A program made the translations under genes and the position numbers. The notes below the pieces were generated by a model, which ran no database searches, was not told the DNA's origin, and saw only the letters and a program-made list of their open reading frames with translations. Below, piece after piece: positions 43,519 through 53,487 of a stretch of 64,000 bases of DNA (position 1 is the first letter of the stretch; each line of letters opens with the position of its first letter). This DNA is from Candidatus Kapaibacterium sp. (lineage in GTDB: Bacteria; Bacteroidota; Ignavibacteria; Kapaibacteriales; UBA4661). Location: contig JALONG010000010.1 of the NCBI GenBank assembly GCA_025455065.1, forward strand, positions 1-64,000, in the 5' to 3' direction.

Positions 43519-44475
43519 CTAATTGTTGTACCGATGCCGATTTTGATAAAACCACGCCACGACCCCGCTAATTCCCTCACGAAGCGAGATTTTATGCCGC
43601 CAGCCGAGTGCATGAAGTTTGCTCACGCTCATGAGTTTGCGCGGTGTGCCATCCGGCTTCGATGTGTCCCACGTGATAGTGCCTTGAAAGCCGACAATTT
43701 CGGCAATGAGTTCGGTGAGCGCTTTAATACTGAGGTCTTCGCCTGTGCCGATATTCAGAAATTCCCGTCCGTCGTATTGCTGCATAAGAAAAATCATCGC
43801 ATCGGCGGCATCGTGTGAGTGCAGAAACTCACGGAGCGGTGAGCCTGTTCCCCACGCAATGACTTCCTTCGCGCCCGATTCCTTTGCTTCCACAAATTTC
43901 CGAATAAGCGCCGGAAGGACGTGCGAGGTTTGTAGGTCGAAATTGTCATTAGGTCCGTAAAGATTCGTCGGCATACAAGAGATTGCCTGAAAACCGTATT
44001 GGTCGCGGAGCGCTTCACAGAGCTTGATTCCGGCGATTTTCGCAATCGCATACGGTTCATTGGTCGGCTCAAGTGGTCCCGTCAGCAAAGCGTCTTCGTG
44101 CATGGGCTGAGGCGCGAGTTTGGGATAAATACAGGAACTTCCCAAAAAGAGCAGTTTCTTTGCGCCGAAGCGGTATGCAGAATGAATAACGTTATTTTGG
44201 ATAGCTAAATTTTCGTAGAGAAAATCAGCGCGGTAGGTGTTGTTTGCATGGATTCCACCTACTTTCGCTGCCGCATCGAAGACATATTCGGGGCGCTCTG
44301 CCTCGAAAAAGCGCTCTACATCTGCTTGGCGACGCAAATCCAATTCCTGCGACGTGCGTGTGATAATGTTCGTAAACCCTTGTTCTTGCAAACGATGAGC
44401 TATCGCCGAACCGACCAAACCTCGATGTCCGGCGACATAAATTTTGCTGTTGTAATTCATTGAAAAATTGACCAA
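43519..44475 (-). CDS. fcl: GDP-L-fucose synthase
   Basis: A 318-residue short-chain dehydrogenase. The cofactor motif is [10 protein letters not shown] (about residues 16-25), and the catalytic site is formed by the serine in [17 protein letters not shown] (about 105-121) with Tyr and Lys in [30 protein letters not shown] and [20 protein letters not shown] are family hallmarks. The enzyme converts GDP-4-keto-6-deoxymannose to GDP-L-fucose for surface polysaccharide. The partner gmd is not adjacent. The ATG at 44460 ([14 protein letters not shown]) is an equally likely start. It lies 23 bases downstream of mnmA on the same strand. Confidence 0.95.
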   Translation of the reverse strand: MVNFSMNYNSKIYVAGHRGLVGSAIAHRLQEQGFTNIITRTSQELDLRRQADVERFFEAERPEYVFDAAAKVGGIHANNTYRADFLYENLAIQNNVIHSAYRFGAKKLLFLGSSCIYPKLAPQPMHEDALLTGPLEPTNEPYAIAKIAGIKLCEALRDQYGFQAISCMPTNLYGPNDNFDLQTSHVLPALIRKFVEAKESGAKEVIAWGTGSPLREFLHSHDAADAMIFLMQQYDGREFLNIGTGEDLSIKALTELIAEIVGFQGTITWDTSKPDGTPRKLMSVSKLHALGWRHKISLREGISGVVAWFYQNRHRYNN

Positions 44476-44498
44476 AATGAGAAAATTGGTAACAAGAT

Positions 44499-45602
44499 TT
44501 AGAGTTTTCCCGCAATAATTCCGCCACCAATCACATCGTTTCCGTCGTACAACACGACCGATTGACCGGGCGTAACGGCGCGGCGCGGCGCATGAAAACG
44601 GACGGTGAGATTACCCTCGTCATCGGTTTGGCAAAAGGCATCTTCGCCGTTGTCTTTGTAGCGAATTTTTACCGTGCAATCGCGTCCTTCGCGGAGATGC
44701 TCGTATTTCATCATGTTCAGCGAATGAGCGCGTAAGCCGTCCGTGAGCAAATCCTCATCCCGTCCGACAACGACGGTGTTTGTTTCTGCCACGACATTCA
44801 GCACATACAGCGGCTCAGGATGCGAGACACCAAGCCCTTTGCGCTGCCCGACGGTATAGTGAGCAAAACCTTGATGTTCACCAATAACTTCGCCGTCCAA
44901 GACGAGTTTTCCGCCGTGCATTTTGTCATCAAAATTCTGCACATTATCGCGCAAAAAGCGTTTGTAATTATTATCGGCAACAAAACAAATCTCATAGGAT
45001 TCAGGCTTTGAAGCAATCGAAAGCCCAAACCGTGCGGCTTCTGCGCGAGATTTCTCTTTGGTGAAGCCTGAAAGCGGGAAAAGCGTCCGTGCGAGCGATT
45101 CTTGTTGCAAGCCCCAAAGCGCGTACGATTGGTCTTTGCGTGTGTCGTCGCCGCGAGAAATGTAGTAGCGTCCGGTGTCTTCGCTTTTGCGCACGTAGGC
45201 ATAATGCCCCATGGAGACGTATTCCGCACCCAGAGCATCCGCTTTTTTGAGCATTTCTTTCCATTTGATGAGGCGATTGCACTTCACACAAGGGTTCGGC
45301 GTGTCGCCCGACATATAGCTGTCAATGAAATAATCAATAACGTTTTTCTTAAAAACATCGGTGAAATCTACGGTGTAATGCGGTATGCCGAGCGTCATGC
45401 AAACACGCCGTGCGTCGTTGATGCCGTCCAGCGAACAGCAACTTGAATCATTGCCGACATTGCCGCCAACGTCTTCGTATTTGTAGGTTTTTATCGTGAT
45501 GCCGATAACCTCGTATCCTTGCTCGACAAGCAATGCTGCCGCGACCGACGAATCAACGCCGCCGGACATTCCGACAAGAACACGGTTGGAATTGCGTTTC
45601 AT
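44499..45602 (-). CDS. mnmA: tRNA-specific 2-thiouridylase MnmA
   Basis: A 367-residue enzyme that makes s2U34 in tRNAs for Lys, Glu and Gln. The PP-loop SGGVDSS is at residues 13-19, and the first catalytic cysteine is in NPCVKCN near residue 102. DQSYALWGL near 160 binds tRNA or ATP. The second catalytic cysteine appears as ESYEICFV near 205, a variant of the usual SQDICF. The C-terminal beta-barrels carry [20 protein letters not shown]. Its promoter may be TATTTTTG at 45666-45673 (minus), with a slightly distant CAAA box (45697-45700, 23-base spacer). Confidence 0.95.
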   Translation of the reverse strand: MKRNSNRVLVGMSGGVDSSVAAALLVEQGYEVIGITIKTYKYEDVGGNVGNDSSCCSLDGINDARRVCMTLGIPHYTVDFTDVFKKNVIDYFIDSYMSGDTPNPCVKCNRLIKWKEMLKKADALGAEYVSMGHYAYVRKSEDTGRYYISRGDDTRKDQSYALWGLQQESLARTLFPLSGFTKEKSRAEAARFGLSIASKPESYEICFVADNNYKRFLRDNVQNFDDKMHGGKLVLDGEVIGEHQGFAHYTVGQRKGLGVSHPEPLYVLNVVAETNTVVVGRDEDLLTDGLRAHSLNMMKYEHLREGRDCTVKIRYKDNGEDAFCQTDDEGNLTVRFHAPRRAVTPGQSVVLYDGNDVIGGGIIAGKL

Positions 45603-45708
45603 TTGTGGTGAAAATCTGGGGAAAAAGGAGGAATGCTGCGACGAAACAGCGTGAAATCCAGATTACAAAAATACGATTTTTTTTCCGAAATCTTGGCAAA
45701 TTGTCCGA

Positions 45709-45825
45709 TTTGTCCACGAATTGCACGAATGGACACGAATCTTGTTGTAGAGTCTCGTTTTCTTTGAGTGAAAAAAGTACACTCATGTTCTTGATTCGTG
45801 AGGATTCGTGCAATTCGTGGACAAA
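45709..45825. repeat. CACGAAT periodic palindrome, nearly perfect
   Basis: The left arm TTTGTCCACGAATTGCACGA (continuing ATGGACACGAATC to 45741) matches the reverse complement of the right arm (45793-45825) at 30 of 33 positions. CACGAAT units recur at about 10-11 base spacing. The same family occurs at 41721-41814. The 539-base stretch between mnmA and the LRR gene holds this element, a small TGTCAG/CTGACA hairpin near 45848, and a TATTTTTG motif (46009-46016) that could be the -7 box of the LRR gene. Confidence 0.85.
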
Positions 45826-46141
45826 GGCAAATGATTTGTGTCAGAACATCCTGACACCTGACAATGGAGCGTACGATATCCACCGCAAGTGTGTCGGAAG
45901 TACCTGACACGTCTTATTTTGAAACAAGCAACACTTGAATGGAAGTGCCTGAAAATGCCGTAAAATCGTACTTTTGAGGTGATGAGCGTACTTGGCATGA
46001 ATTTTGATTATTTTTGTACTAGAAATTGCAGCACAATTTTTTTTCGCAGCGTTTGTCTGAAATTGTATAAAACCAATGACTGACGTGTCTTATACAAACA
46101 ACGCATTGTTTTCTTTCACTTTTTTTGAACGGAATTTCGCC

Positions 46142-47536
46142 ATGAACAGCCAGCCGCACACATCGCTTTTTACCTCGTCCAAGCGCCTTGGTATCGCGCT
46201 GTGGTGCATTGCGTTTTGGTGTTTGGTTACGGTTTTTTCTGCTTCGTCCGTGATTGCCCAAGTCGCTTTGCCGTCCGCAAAAACAACGACCCAAACAGAA
46301 TATCGCTCAATCGAACGCGCTTTGCTGAACCCCGATAAAGTCTATCGGTTGAACTTGAGCGGTCTTATGATGACCGAATTACCGCCGGAAATTGTCAAAT
46401 TCAAAAATTTGCAGTCGCTCGACCTTAGTTTTAATCAACTTGATTCACTGCCGACGGAAATTTGTCGTTTGAAAAATCTGGAAAATATATCGTTGCTGTT
46501 TAACCAATTAAAAAAGCTGCCGGACAGCCTCAGCGAACTGAAGCAGCTGAAAACACTAAACATTGCGAATAATAAGTTTGAAGCATTTCCGCTTGTGCTG
46601 ACGACGCTCACATCGCTTCAAAATTTGGACATTGCCGGAAATGGCTTCACTACTTTGCCGCAGGAGTTTTTTGCGCTCACCGAACTGCAAGATTTAAGCA
46701 TTGCCAGCAACAAACTCACGATGCTTCCGGCAGAAATCGGCAAACTGACGAATTTACTTTCGTTGGATATGAGCAGTAATCAAATCGCCGCACTGCCGCC
46801 GGAAATGATGAATTTGGCAAAGTTGCAAGTCTTGGAAGCGGGTTCAAACCAGATTCAATCGTTGCCGGAAGACATGACGAAATTAGCAAAATTGCACACA
46901 CTTGTTTTGCGGAATAACAAACTGACCGCGCTCCCGCAAACAATTGGGCAAATGCCGAAATTGCGGACGCTCATGTTGGCGAAAAACCGCATCAAAACGC
47001 TGCCGGACAGCCTTCAATGGTTTTTGCTCCTGAAAGAATTGGACATAAGCAAAAATCGCCTTTCCGAACTGCCCGCCAGTTTCGGTGAAATGGCGAGTTT
47101 GGAAAGCGTTGATATGAGTTCCAACTACCTTAAAGTTCTACCCGCAAAATTCCCGCAACTCACCACGCTCAAGCGTTTGCGCATGGTTGCCAATGAGTTC
47201 AACATTTTTCCCGTTGAAATCACGAAATTGGCTGCGTTGGAGGAATTGGACTTTGCAAATAATTTTGTGGCACAAATCCCTGCAAGCATCAGCGATATGA
47301 CGGCACTTTCGGTGCTGAATATGCGTGGAAACAGGCTGCTGGCTGTTCCGGCGGAAATAGGATTTTGCCAAAACCTCACGTTTATCAATGTTGCTTACAA
47401 CGAGCTTTTGACGCTGCCGCAGGAAATCACGAAATTGGCAAAATTGCAAACGCTCAGTATCGGTCAAAACCCGATGCAACGCAGCGAAATCGAGAAAATA
47501 CGTGGCTTTGTGCCACAGGCGCGGATTGGATTTTAA
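46142..47536 (+). CDS. Exported leucine-rich-repeat protein
   Basis: A 464-residue protein. The ATG at 46142 gives a signal peptide (MNSQPHTSLF to ASSVIAQ, about residues 1-40). It is followed by some sixteen 23-residue repeats of the LxxLxLSxNxLxxLPxEI kind (for example LQSLDLSFNQLDSLPTEICR and LLSLDMSSNQIAALPPEMMN), ending with the cap region IEKIRGFVPQARIGF. LRR horseshoes bind other proteins. A surface or periplasmic binding role is inferred. An upstream in-frame ATG at 46076 exists but would hide the signal peptide. A terminator follows immediately. Confidence 0.9.
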   Translation: MNSQPHTSLFTSSKRLGIALWCIAFWCLVTVFSASSVIAQVALPSAKTTTQTEYRSIERALLNPDKVYRLNLSGLMMTELPPEIVKFKNLQSLDLSFNQLDSLPTEICRLKNLENISLLFNQLKKLPDSLSELKQLKTLNIANNKFEAFPLVLTTLTSLQNLDIAGNGFTTLPQEFFALTELQDLSIASNKLTMLPAEIGKLTNLLSLDMSSNQIAALPPEMMNLAKLQVLEAGSNQIQSLPEDMTKLAKLHTLVLRNNKLTALPQTIGQMPKLRTLMLAKNRIKTLPDSLQWFLLLKELDISKNRLSELPASFGEMASLESVDMSSNYLKVLPAKFPQLTTLKRLRMVANEFNIFPVEITKLAALEELDFANNFVAQIPASISDMTALSVLNMRGNRLLAVPAEIGFCQNLTFINVAYNELLTLPQEITKLAKLQTLSIGQNPMQRSEIEKIRGFVPQARIGF

Positions 47537-47562
47537 GCCTGTTTGTCAAAAAATAAATGTAG

Positions 47563-47599
47563 CGAGGCGCTTGAGTTTTCAAGAGCCTCGTTTTTTTTT
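47563..47599 (+). terminator. Intrinsic terminator after the LRR gene
   Basis: CGAGGCGCTTGA (47563-47574) pairs with TCAAGAGCCTCG (47579-47590), with one mismatch, and is followed by nine T residues. Confidence 0.9.
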
Positions 47600-47697
47600 G
47601 AGCCAAAACGAAAAAAGGTTGTAACCAAAATATTGGTCGGGGCTTTTTCCTTGTGAATGACAAAAAACAATCTTCTCACGTATTCACAAGAACTACT

Positions 47698-48378
47698 ATG
47701 AAAACCGCATTCAATCTTCTTCGCACGGCTGTTGTCGTTATTGCTTTTTCGCTTTCTTTGACAAGTTGCGTTTTTAATGTAACAGGATTTGACAATATCG
47801 TCGGCAACGGCGTTACAAAGTCTGAACGCCGCACCGTTACAGCATTTTCGGCAATCAGTAACCGCATCGGTGCAGACGTGGAAATTACCTGCAAACAGTC
47901 TCCGGGCTTAGAAATTACGGGCGATGAAAACATTCTGCCCTACATCACCACAGAAATCAGCAATGGTGTTCTCATCATCAGCACTAACCGTGTCAGCATT
48001 AACCCTCGCCGCCTCAGCATCAAAGCAAGTACGGATATGCTCGTTAATGCAGAAATTCTCGGTTCGGGCAATATGACCGTTGCAGGTGTAGATACGCCCA
48101 ACTTTGTAGGAAATATCGGCGGTTCGGGCAATATGACCATTAACGGGCAAGCACCCTCAGCACGATATACCGTGAGCGGCAGCGGCAACGTGGAGGCGCG
48201 TAATACCACTTCGCAAAACGTGGTTGCGACCATTACCGGTTCAGGAAATATCACCGTCAATGTCTCGCAAACGTTGGAAGGCACGATTTCCGGTTCGGGC
48301 AGCATTATTTACTTCGGCAATCCCGGCACGGTACGCCGTAATATCACGGGTTCAGGCAGTATCGTTGGTGGTCGTTAA
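47698..48378 (+). CDS. DUF2807 (GIN-domain) lipoprotein
   Basis: A 226-residue protein. The ATG at 47698 begins MKTAFNLLRTAVVVIAFSLS, followed by the lipobox LTSC (Cys about residue 23). The mature part is the DUF2807 fold: FSAISNRIGADVEITCKQSP near the start, then six or so Gly-rich turns of the SGSGNV/GSGNMTV/GSGSI type at the corners of a right-handed beta-helix. These proteins are described as putative auto-transporter adhesin heads and are common in Bacteroidota. The role is unknown. The lipobox points to attachment to a membrane on the periplasmic or outer face. Confidence 0.87.
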   Translation: MKTAFNLLRTAVVVIAFSLSLTSCVFNVTGFDNIVGNGVTKSERRTVTAFSAISNRIGADVEITCKQSPGLEITGDENILPYITTEISNGVLIISTNRVSINPRRLSIKASTDMLVNAEILGSGNMTVAGVDTPNFVGNIGGSGNMTINGQAPSARYTVSGSGNVEARNTTSQNVVATITGSGNITVNVSQTLEGTISGSGSIIYFGNPGTVRRNITGSGSIVGGR

Positions 48379-48416
48379 ACGATACTGACGCTGGGATACG
48401 GATATACCCCGCAATG

Positions 48417-48456
48417 AACAGGTGTAGTCTGCTTTTGTGGCAGATTACGCCTGTTT
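48417..48456 (+). terminator. Intrinsic terminator after the DUF2807 gene
   Basis: AACAGGTGTAGTCTGC (48417-48432) pairs with GCAGATTACGCCTGTT (48440-48455), with two G-T pairs, and continues into eight T residues. It overlaps the open 5' extension of the next gene, which argues that the gene starts further downstream. Confidence 0.9.
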
Positions 48457-48536
48457 TTTTTGTGTCATGGTCTTGGGCATTTTTTGTATTATTGGGGTGC
48501 ATCGCAAATTATCCATCATTATTCGGGGCTTGCCAA

Positions 48537-51032
48537 ATGGAAGAACTTTTTTATGGGCTTATCGCTTTGGCACTTGTCATAGCGCCATTTTGGGCGCTTA
48601 TTGCCAATATCCGCAAAACGAGCCGTTTGGAGCGTGATTTATGGATATTGCGGCAACGGTTCGATATTGTCGAGAAAAAAATACTTCCTTCTTCCGAAAG
48701 CAGTGCCGAAGCGGCTTCCAAGACTATTCCCGCACACCAACTCGCCACGCTCATAGACCTCGAAACACTTCGAGCCGAAACCCTCCGCACTGAGGCGCAG
48801 AGCCATTCTGCGCAAAGCTCTTTTACAGAAGCTCCTTTTACGGAAGCTCCCTCGGAAAATGTATCAGAAACGCCTATAAGCACAAGCAATGTTGCTCCCA
48901 ATCCAATCAATGAAGCGGCACAGGAGCCGTTGTTGCAAGATACACCAATGCCCAAAAGTCCCCAAAAACCGCAGAAAACCAATACCGAATGGGAAGCGCT
49001 TATCGGAGGACAGCTTTTTAACAGGATTGGTGCGGCGGCGATTGTGATTGGTATGGGATTTTTCTTGAAATATGCTTTTGACAACGACCTCATAAGTGAG
49101 CCGGTGCGAGTGTTCATCGGGCTTTTGGCGGGAATGGTGTTGCTGTTTTTCGGTGAACGCCTGCAAACAAAAAAATTGCCGCTTTTCGCACAGGGCTTGA
49201 CGGGCGCAGGCATTGGAACGCTGTATTTGTCGGTTTATGCAGCGTATAATTTTTATCACCTTGTTCCCGTGTTTCAGGCATTTGCGGGAATGATTGGCGT
49301 AACAGCGATAGGTTTTGTGCTGGCTCTGAGGTATAATGCCCTTTCAATCGCACTGCTATCGTGGTTTGGCGGTTATCTCACGCCGTTGCTTATTCACAGC
49401 GAACAGCCGAATCCGTTTGGTTTGATGAGCTATTTAACCGTGCTGACGCTGGGAATGTTGCTTCTGGTCTTGCGCCGCGATGATTGGTTTGTGCTGAAAC
49501 CGCTCAGTTTTTTGGCAACGTATTCCGTGTGCGGGTTCTGGTACGCCAATGCCTACACGACAATGGAGCATTTCGGCATGACAACGGGCTTTGCGGCGCT
49601 GTTTTGGGCGATGTATTTTGGGGTGGATTTTTACCGTGCCGTGAGCGGGCGATCCATTACGGATGTTTGGTGGTGGCGCATTGATTCGTTCCTCAATTCG
49701 AGCCTTTCCTACGCAGCGCTTTTTGCGCTCATTTACGACGCACACCCGCGTTGGATGCCGCTTGTAAGCCTTTGTTACGGCGGCGTGTATTTCCTTGCGG
49801 GGCAGAGCATGCGTCTTCGCAAACCCGAACACACCTTTGCATTTATGCGCTACACGCTGACAGCGATTGTACAAATGGTCTTGGCAACGGCGCAGCAATT
49901 CAACGATGAACATACGCTCATGCTTTGGGGTGTAGAGTTTGTACTGCTTTTGTGGGCGGCGCTGCGTTGGAAGCATGGTTTTGTCGGCTTTGCGGGAGTC
50001 GTTCTAAGTTTGGTAACATTTTTAGCGTTCTGGGAATTGCAAGGCAGAGCGGGTGCGTATCCGCCGAAGGTAGATTTTATCGGCTTGCGAGGGCAATTAC
50101 ACGTTGTGTTGGCAATAGCGTATTTTTGTGCTGCATTCCTCGAAGAGCGTTTGATTGCGGAAGGAACGTGGGATAATTTCTTCTTGCGAAAGTATTTGCG
50201 TGATTCGGTATCATCATCGTACAGCATTTTGCGTCTTTGTTTTGCCCTCAGCGCTGTGTTCTTTTTCATCTACGAGTTTGACCAATATGAGTTGTGGTCT
50301 GAATCACAGCAAATGAAGCATGAGCCGTATTGGTATCGCATGGCGTGTTCCGCAGCCTACGCGGTTGTTGCGCTTTTTCTGGCATGGATAGCAAAATGGC
50401 GTTCTTGGCGTGAACCTGTATGGGTAGGCACTGTTTTACTGCTTCTATTTACTGCAACCCTGATTGTAAGCGGCTTTGCTTACGAACCCGCTAGCGAATG
50501 GTCGTTATTGCTCAATGTACGAGTAATGTCGTTATTGCTCACGCTTGTTGTTGTTATTGCTTTTTGGCGTGTCTTTGACGAAACAAATGCAACACTGCCG
50601 GAAAAAATTCGTCCCTATATTCATCCTGCGCTTGGCGGAATCGCGTTTTTGCTGGTGTTCTCGTTGTTGTCGGGCGAGGCTTCGGATGCCTCGCACAGCC
50701 AAATAATGAGGCTGTATGCGCTCCCCGAAGCAATCCAGCAAAGTGCAACAATCACCGACAAAATCGCCGCTCTCGAAAATGCAAAGCAACTTTCACTTTC
50801 GCTTGTGTGGCTTGTCTATGCGGCGGTGATAATGGCGGTGGGATTTGTGCAGCGTTTGCGCGTGGTGCGGCTGGTGGCGCTCGGTTTGGCGGGTATTGCG
50901 ATATTGAAAATATTCCTCTACGATTTGTCATTTCTCACAACGCCGTATCGTATCGGTTCATTTATCGGGCTTGGCGTGGTGCTGCTTTTGGTGTCGTATT
51001 TGTACCAGCGCTTCAAAGACCGCATAATTTGA
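48537..51032 (+). CDS. DUF2339 multi-pass membrane protein
   Basis: An 831-residue integral membrane protein. After an N-terminal helix (MEELFYGLIALALVIAPFWA) and a coiled-coil/low-complexity linker (SFTEAPFTEAPSEN), the DUF2339 core begins at NTEWEALIGGQLFNRIGAAA (about residue 155). It runs through roughly twenty hydrophobic helices to the C-terminus. The IGGQLFNRIGAxAIVIGMGF opening is the family hallmark. Function is unknown. The ATG at 48537 is chosen because the longer frame would run through the terminator of the preceding gene. Confidence 0.88.
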   Translation: MEELFYGLIALALVIAPFWALIANIRKTSRLERDLWILRQRFDIVEKKILPSSESSAEAASKTIPAHQLATLIDLETLRAETLRTEAQSHSAQSSFTEAPFTEAPSENVSETPISTSNVAPNPINEAAQEPLLQDTPMPKSPQKPQKTNTEWEALIGGQLFNRIGAAAIVIGMGFFLKYAFDNDLISEPVRVFIGLLAGMVLLFFGERLQTKKLPLFAQGLTGAGIGTLYLSVYAAYNFYHLVPVFQAFAGMIGVTAIGFVLALRYNALSIALLSWFGGYLTPLLIHSEQPNPFGLMSYLTVLTLGMLLLVLRRDDWFVLKPLSFLATYSVCGFWYANAYTTMEHFGMTTGFAALFWAMYFGVDFYRAVSGRSITDVWWWRIDSFLNSSLSYAALFALIYDAHPRWMPLVSLCYGGVYFLAGQSMRLRKPEHTFAFMRYTLTAIVQMVLATAQQFNDEHTLMLWGVEFVLLLWAALRWKHGFVGFAGVVLSLVTFLAFWELQGRAGAYPPKVDFIGLRGQLHVVLAIAYFCAAFLEERLIAEGTWDNFFLRKYLRDSVSSSYSILRLCFALSAVFFFIYEFDQYELWSESQQMKHEPYWYRMACSAAYAVVALFLAWIAKWRSWREPVWVGTVLLLLFTATLIVSGFAYEPASEWSLLLNVRVMSLLLTLVVVIAFWRVFDETNATLPEKIRPYIHPALGGIAFLLVFSLLSGEASDASHSQIMRLYALPEAIQQSATITDKIAALENAKQLSLSLVWLVYAAVIMAVGFVQRLRVVRLVALGLAGIAILKIFLYDLSFLTTPYRIGSFIGLGVVLLLVSYLYQRFKDRII

Positions 51033-51071
51033 GCAGAATGTATTATTTGAGGAGAGAATGTGCAGGCAGCA

Positions 51072-51099
51072 TTGACGCTTGCATATCCCGCATTTGAGG
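51072..51099 (+). promoter_or_regulatory. Possible Bacteroidota-type promoter
   Basis: TATCTTTG (51092-51099) fits the -7 motif TAnnTTTG. A TTG at 51072-51074 is 17 bases upstream, closer than usual, so only the -7 part is convincing. The ATG of the next gene is 41 bases further on. Confidence 0.4.
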
Positions 51100-51139
51100 C
51101 GTATCTTTGCAGGTCTCTTTCACACTTTTTCTTGACATT

Positions 51140-51961
51140 ATGCACCGTATTATTTCCCACTTTATCCTTGGCTTCGTGACAAGTTTTGTGATAATTTGCG
51201 TGATTCATCTCACGAATTTTTCACTACTTTTTGCCCAGCAACTACAAGTTACGGCGCAGCTTGCCGACACGAGTGTTCAGCGTGGCACGGTTGTGCGGTT
51301 GCCCATTCGTGTAGCTTTTCGTCAAGCGCCTGCGCAACTTGAATCCTTGCGCTTTACGCTGCGATTTGCCCCGTCAGCGTTGGCTGTGCAACGTGCCATT
51401 GGTGGTGGCGGAAACGTGATGCAATGCGCTTTGCCGCAAGTGGAGAATCAATTTGTGAATTTGTCGGTTGGTGCGGTGCGCGTGTCGTGTGCAACGCTCA
51501 GTACGCTTCCCACCGCGCAGGATGCACCAGTAACACTTGCTGTGGTCGAACTTCTGACGCTTGCCGGACCGGATGCTGTTACGTCGGTAAGTATTGATTC
51601 GGTCGTCGTGAATGGACGATTTGTGCCGTTCTTTACGCCTCCGCGTCCGGCACAAATTACCTTGCAGGGCGCTCCACTAGTTGCAGGACAGTTTGCCGAC
51701 GGTATTGGGCAGAATTACCCGAATCCTGTTCCTGTGAGCGGTGCGACGTTTCCTTACACCGTAGCAGAAACGGGGAATGTTACGTTTGAACTCATTACCT
51801 CGCAGGGAGTTGTTGTGCGGGAATATCCACCCGAATTTCGCCGTCAAGGGCGCTACCTTTGGAATTACCGTCCCGAAGGGAATTTGCCGAGCGGTTTGTA
51901 TGTCCTTCGTATGACAACGACGCGCGGCGTGTATTTGCGCGGGTTTGTGGTGGCAAGGTGA
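51140..51961 (+). CDS. Secreted protein with cohesin-like domain and T9SS sorting domain
   Basis: A 273-residue protein. The ATG at 51140 gives a signal peptide (MHRIISHFILGFVTSFVIIC, ending in LLFAQ). The middle (about residues 36-165) has a cohesin-like beta-sandwich pattern: VQRGTVVRLPIRVAFRQAPA, LESLRFTLRFAPSALAVQ and a closing hydrophobic strand. The last 80 residues match a type A T9SS sorting domain: QNYPNPVPVSGATFPYTVAE, then VTFELITSQGVVVREYP and NLPSGLYVLRMTTTRGVYLR, ending in a basic residue. It is therefore probably exported by the Por/type IX system and attached to, or released from, the surface. The function is unknown. Confidence 0.82.
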   Translation: MHRIISHFILGFVTSFVIICVIHLTNFSLLFAQQLQVTAQLADTSVQRGTVVRLPIRVAFRQAPAQLESLRFTLRFAPSALAVQRAIGGGGNVMQCALPQVENQFVNLSVGAVRVSCATLSTLPTAQDAPVTLAVVELLTLAGPDAVTSVSIDSVVVNGRFVPFFTPPRPAQITLQGAPLVAGQFADGIGQNYPNPVPVSGATFPYTVAETGNVTFELITSQGVVVREYPPEFRRQGRYLWNYRPEGNLPSGLYVLRMTTTRGVYLRGFVVAR

Positions 51962-51965
51962 CTCT

Positions 51966-53327
51966 TTACAATCCGAACAAGCCTTCCTGCCCGGTCTCAC
52001 TTTTTCCTTCCGACGGCTTCAGTGCTTGTTTGTAGGTTGCTAAGGCACGTTCTCGTGCAAATTTGTGTTCTACTATCGGTTTGGGATAAGCATTCGTGCC
52101 AAATTCCGGCACCCACTTTTTGATATAATCGTGCTTTGCGTCGAATTTTTCTGTTTGTGCATCAGGGCTGAACACACGGAAATACGGCGCTGCGTCGCAA
52201 CCTGTTCCCGCCGCCCACTGCCAGCCGCCGTTATTTGCTGCAAGATCAAAATCCAGCAGTTTTTGTGCAAAATACCGTTCTCCCCAGCGCCAATCCAGTA
52301 GCAAATGTTTCGTTAAAAAGGACGCAGTAATCATGCGGACGCGGTTGTGCATATAGCCTGTGCTGTTCAGTTCGCGCATTCCTGCATCCACAATCGGATA
52401 GCCTGTTGTACCGTCGCACCAGCGCCGGAGGTCGTTTTCATCGCGTCGCCATTGGATGCGGTCGTAATCGGGTTTGAAGGATTCCTCGACGATACGCGGA
52501 AAATGCCAGAGAATTTGCATATAAAAATCCCGCCAAATGAGTTCATTCAGCCACGTTTCGTTCATCTCTCGCGCTGTGCGCACGCATTCACGCACACTCA
52601 CCGTACCGAAACGTAAATGCACCGAAAGCCGCGTTGTGCCTTGTTGTGCGGGGAAATCGCGTGTTCGGTCGTAATGGCGGATAATGTCCTCACGAAGAAC
52701 CTTCGCGGGAAACGGCTCAGAGAGAGCCTCAAAGCCCATTTCGGCAAGGCTTGGCAGGGGAAAGGGTGCGGAAACTTCTGCAAAAGCGCTTGCGTACTGC
52801 TCTACGGGGTATGCTTGTGTGTGCGCTTCGCTCAAAAGCCCCTTCCATTTACGGCTGTATGGTGTGAATACGGTATAAGGGCGATTTTCGCCAGTCAGAA
52901 TCTCGCTTTTCTCGAAGATTGTTTGGTCTTTGAAAGTGTGAAAGGTGATACCATGCGTCGTAAGGAGCGTTTGTATGGCTGCATCGCGCTCAGTGGCGTA
53001 AGGTTCGTAATCGTGATTGGTGAAGACCGCTTTAATGCTGTATTCTTGCAACAGTGATTGCCACACATCAAGTGGGAAGCCATAGCGCACCAGAAGTGAG
53101 GAATGATGAGGCTTTAAGGCAATATTGATTTCATGCAGTGCGTTGTGAATAAATTCAACACGGCGGTCGCGTTTGTCCGGGAGTTTATCCAAAATTGCCT
53201 TGTCGAAAATAAACAAGGGAAGTACGCGTAAGCCTTGTTCTTGTGCGGTTTTGAGTGCATTGTACAATCCCGCATTGTCGCTGAGACGCAAATCGCGGCG
53301 AAACCAAAAAATGATGATAGGATTCAT
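51966..53327 (-). CDS. phr: Deoxyribodipyrimidine photolyase (class I cryptochrome/photolyase family)
   Basis: A 453-residue flavoprotein. The start at 53327 (MNPIIIFWFRRDLRLSDNAG) sets the antenna-chromophore domain at the N-terminus. The FAD domain has TRLSVHLRFGTVSVRE (about residues 235-250), WRDFYMQILWHFPRI and the long conserved block WCDGTTGYPIVDAGMRELNS, followed by TGYMHNRVRMITASFLTKHL and DFDLAANNGGWQWAAGTGCD. It repairs cyclobutane pyrimidine dimers with blue light. Its C-terminus (TGQEGLFGL) ends four bases from the convergent secreted-protein gene. Confidence 0.95.
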   Translation of the reverse strand: MNPIIIFWFRRDLRLSDNAGLYNALKTAQEQGLRVLPLFIFDKAILDKLPDKRDRRVEFIHNALHEINIALKPHHSSLLVRYGFPLDVWQSLLQEYSIKAVFTNHDYEPYATERDAAIQTLLTTHGITFHTFKDQTIFEKSEILTGENRPYTVFTPYSRKWKGLLSEAHTQAYPVEQYASAFAEVSAPFPLPSLAEMGFEALSEPFPAKVLREDIIRHYDRTRDFPAQQGTTRLSVHLRFGTVSVRECVRTAREMNETWLNELIWRDFYMQILWHFPRIVEESFKPDYDRIQWRRDENDLRRWCDGTTGYPIVDAGMRELNSTGYMHNRVRMITASFLTKHLLLDWRWGERYFAQKLLDFDLAANNGGWQWAAGTGCDAAPYFRVFSPDAQTEKFDAKHDYIKKWVPEFGTNAYPKPIVEHKFARERALATYKQALKPSEGKSETGQEGLFGL

Positions 53328-53487
53328 CCGGCGTGTTCGGTGTAATGTGATGAGAAGTGAGGAATATTGCGTGGTGCAGAGTGCTCGCAGGATACACGAA
53401 TGAGGCGGGGTTTTGTTGTGGTTTTGGAGTGAATGTTTTACAGGGAAACCCGTACCACCGAAGCGGTAGCACGGGAAAGGCAAAAAA

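Noticed and set aside
48414-48536. Longer N-terminus for the DUF2339 protein from an ATG at 48414
   Set aside because: It would be translated through the stem and T-tract of the preceding terminator, and the family-like N-terminus begins at 48537.
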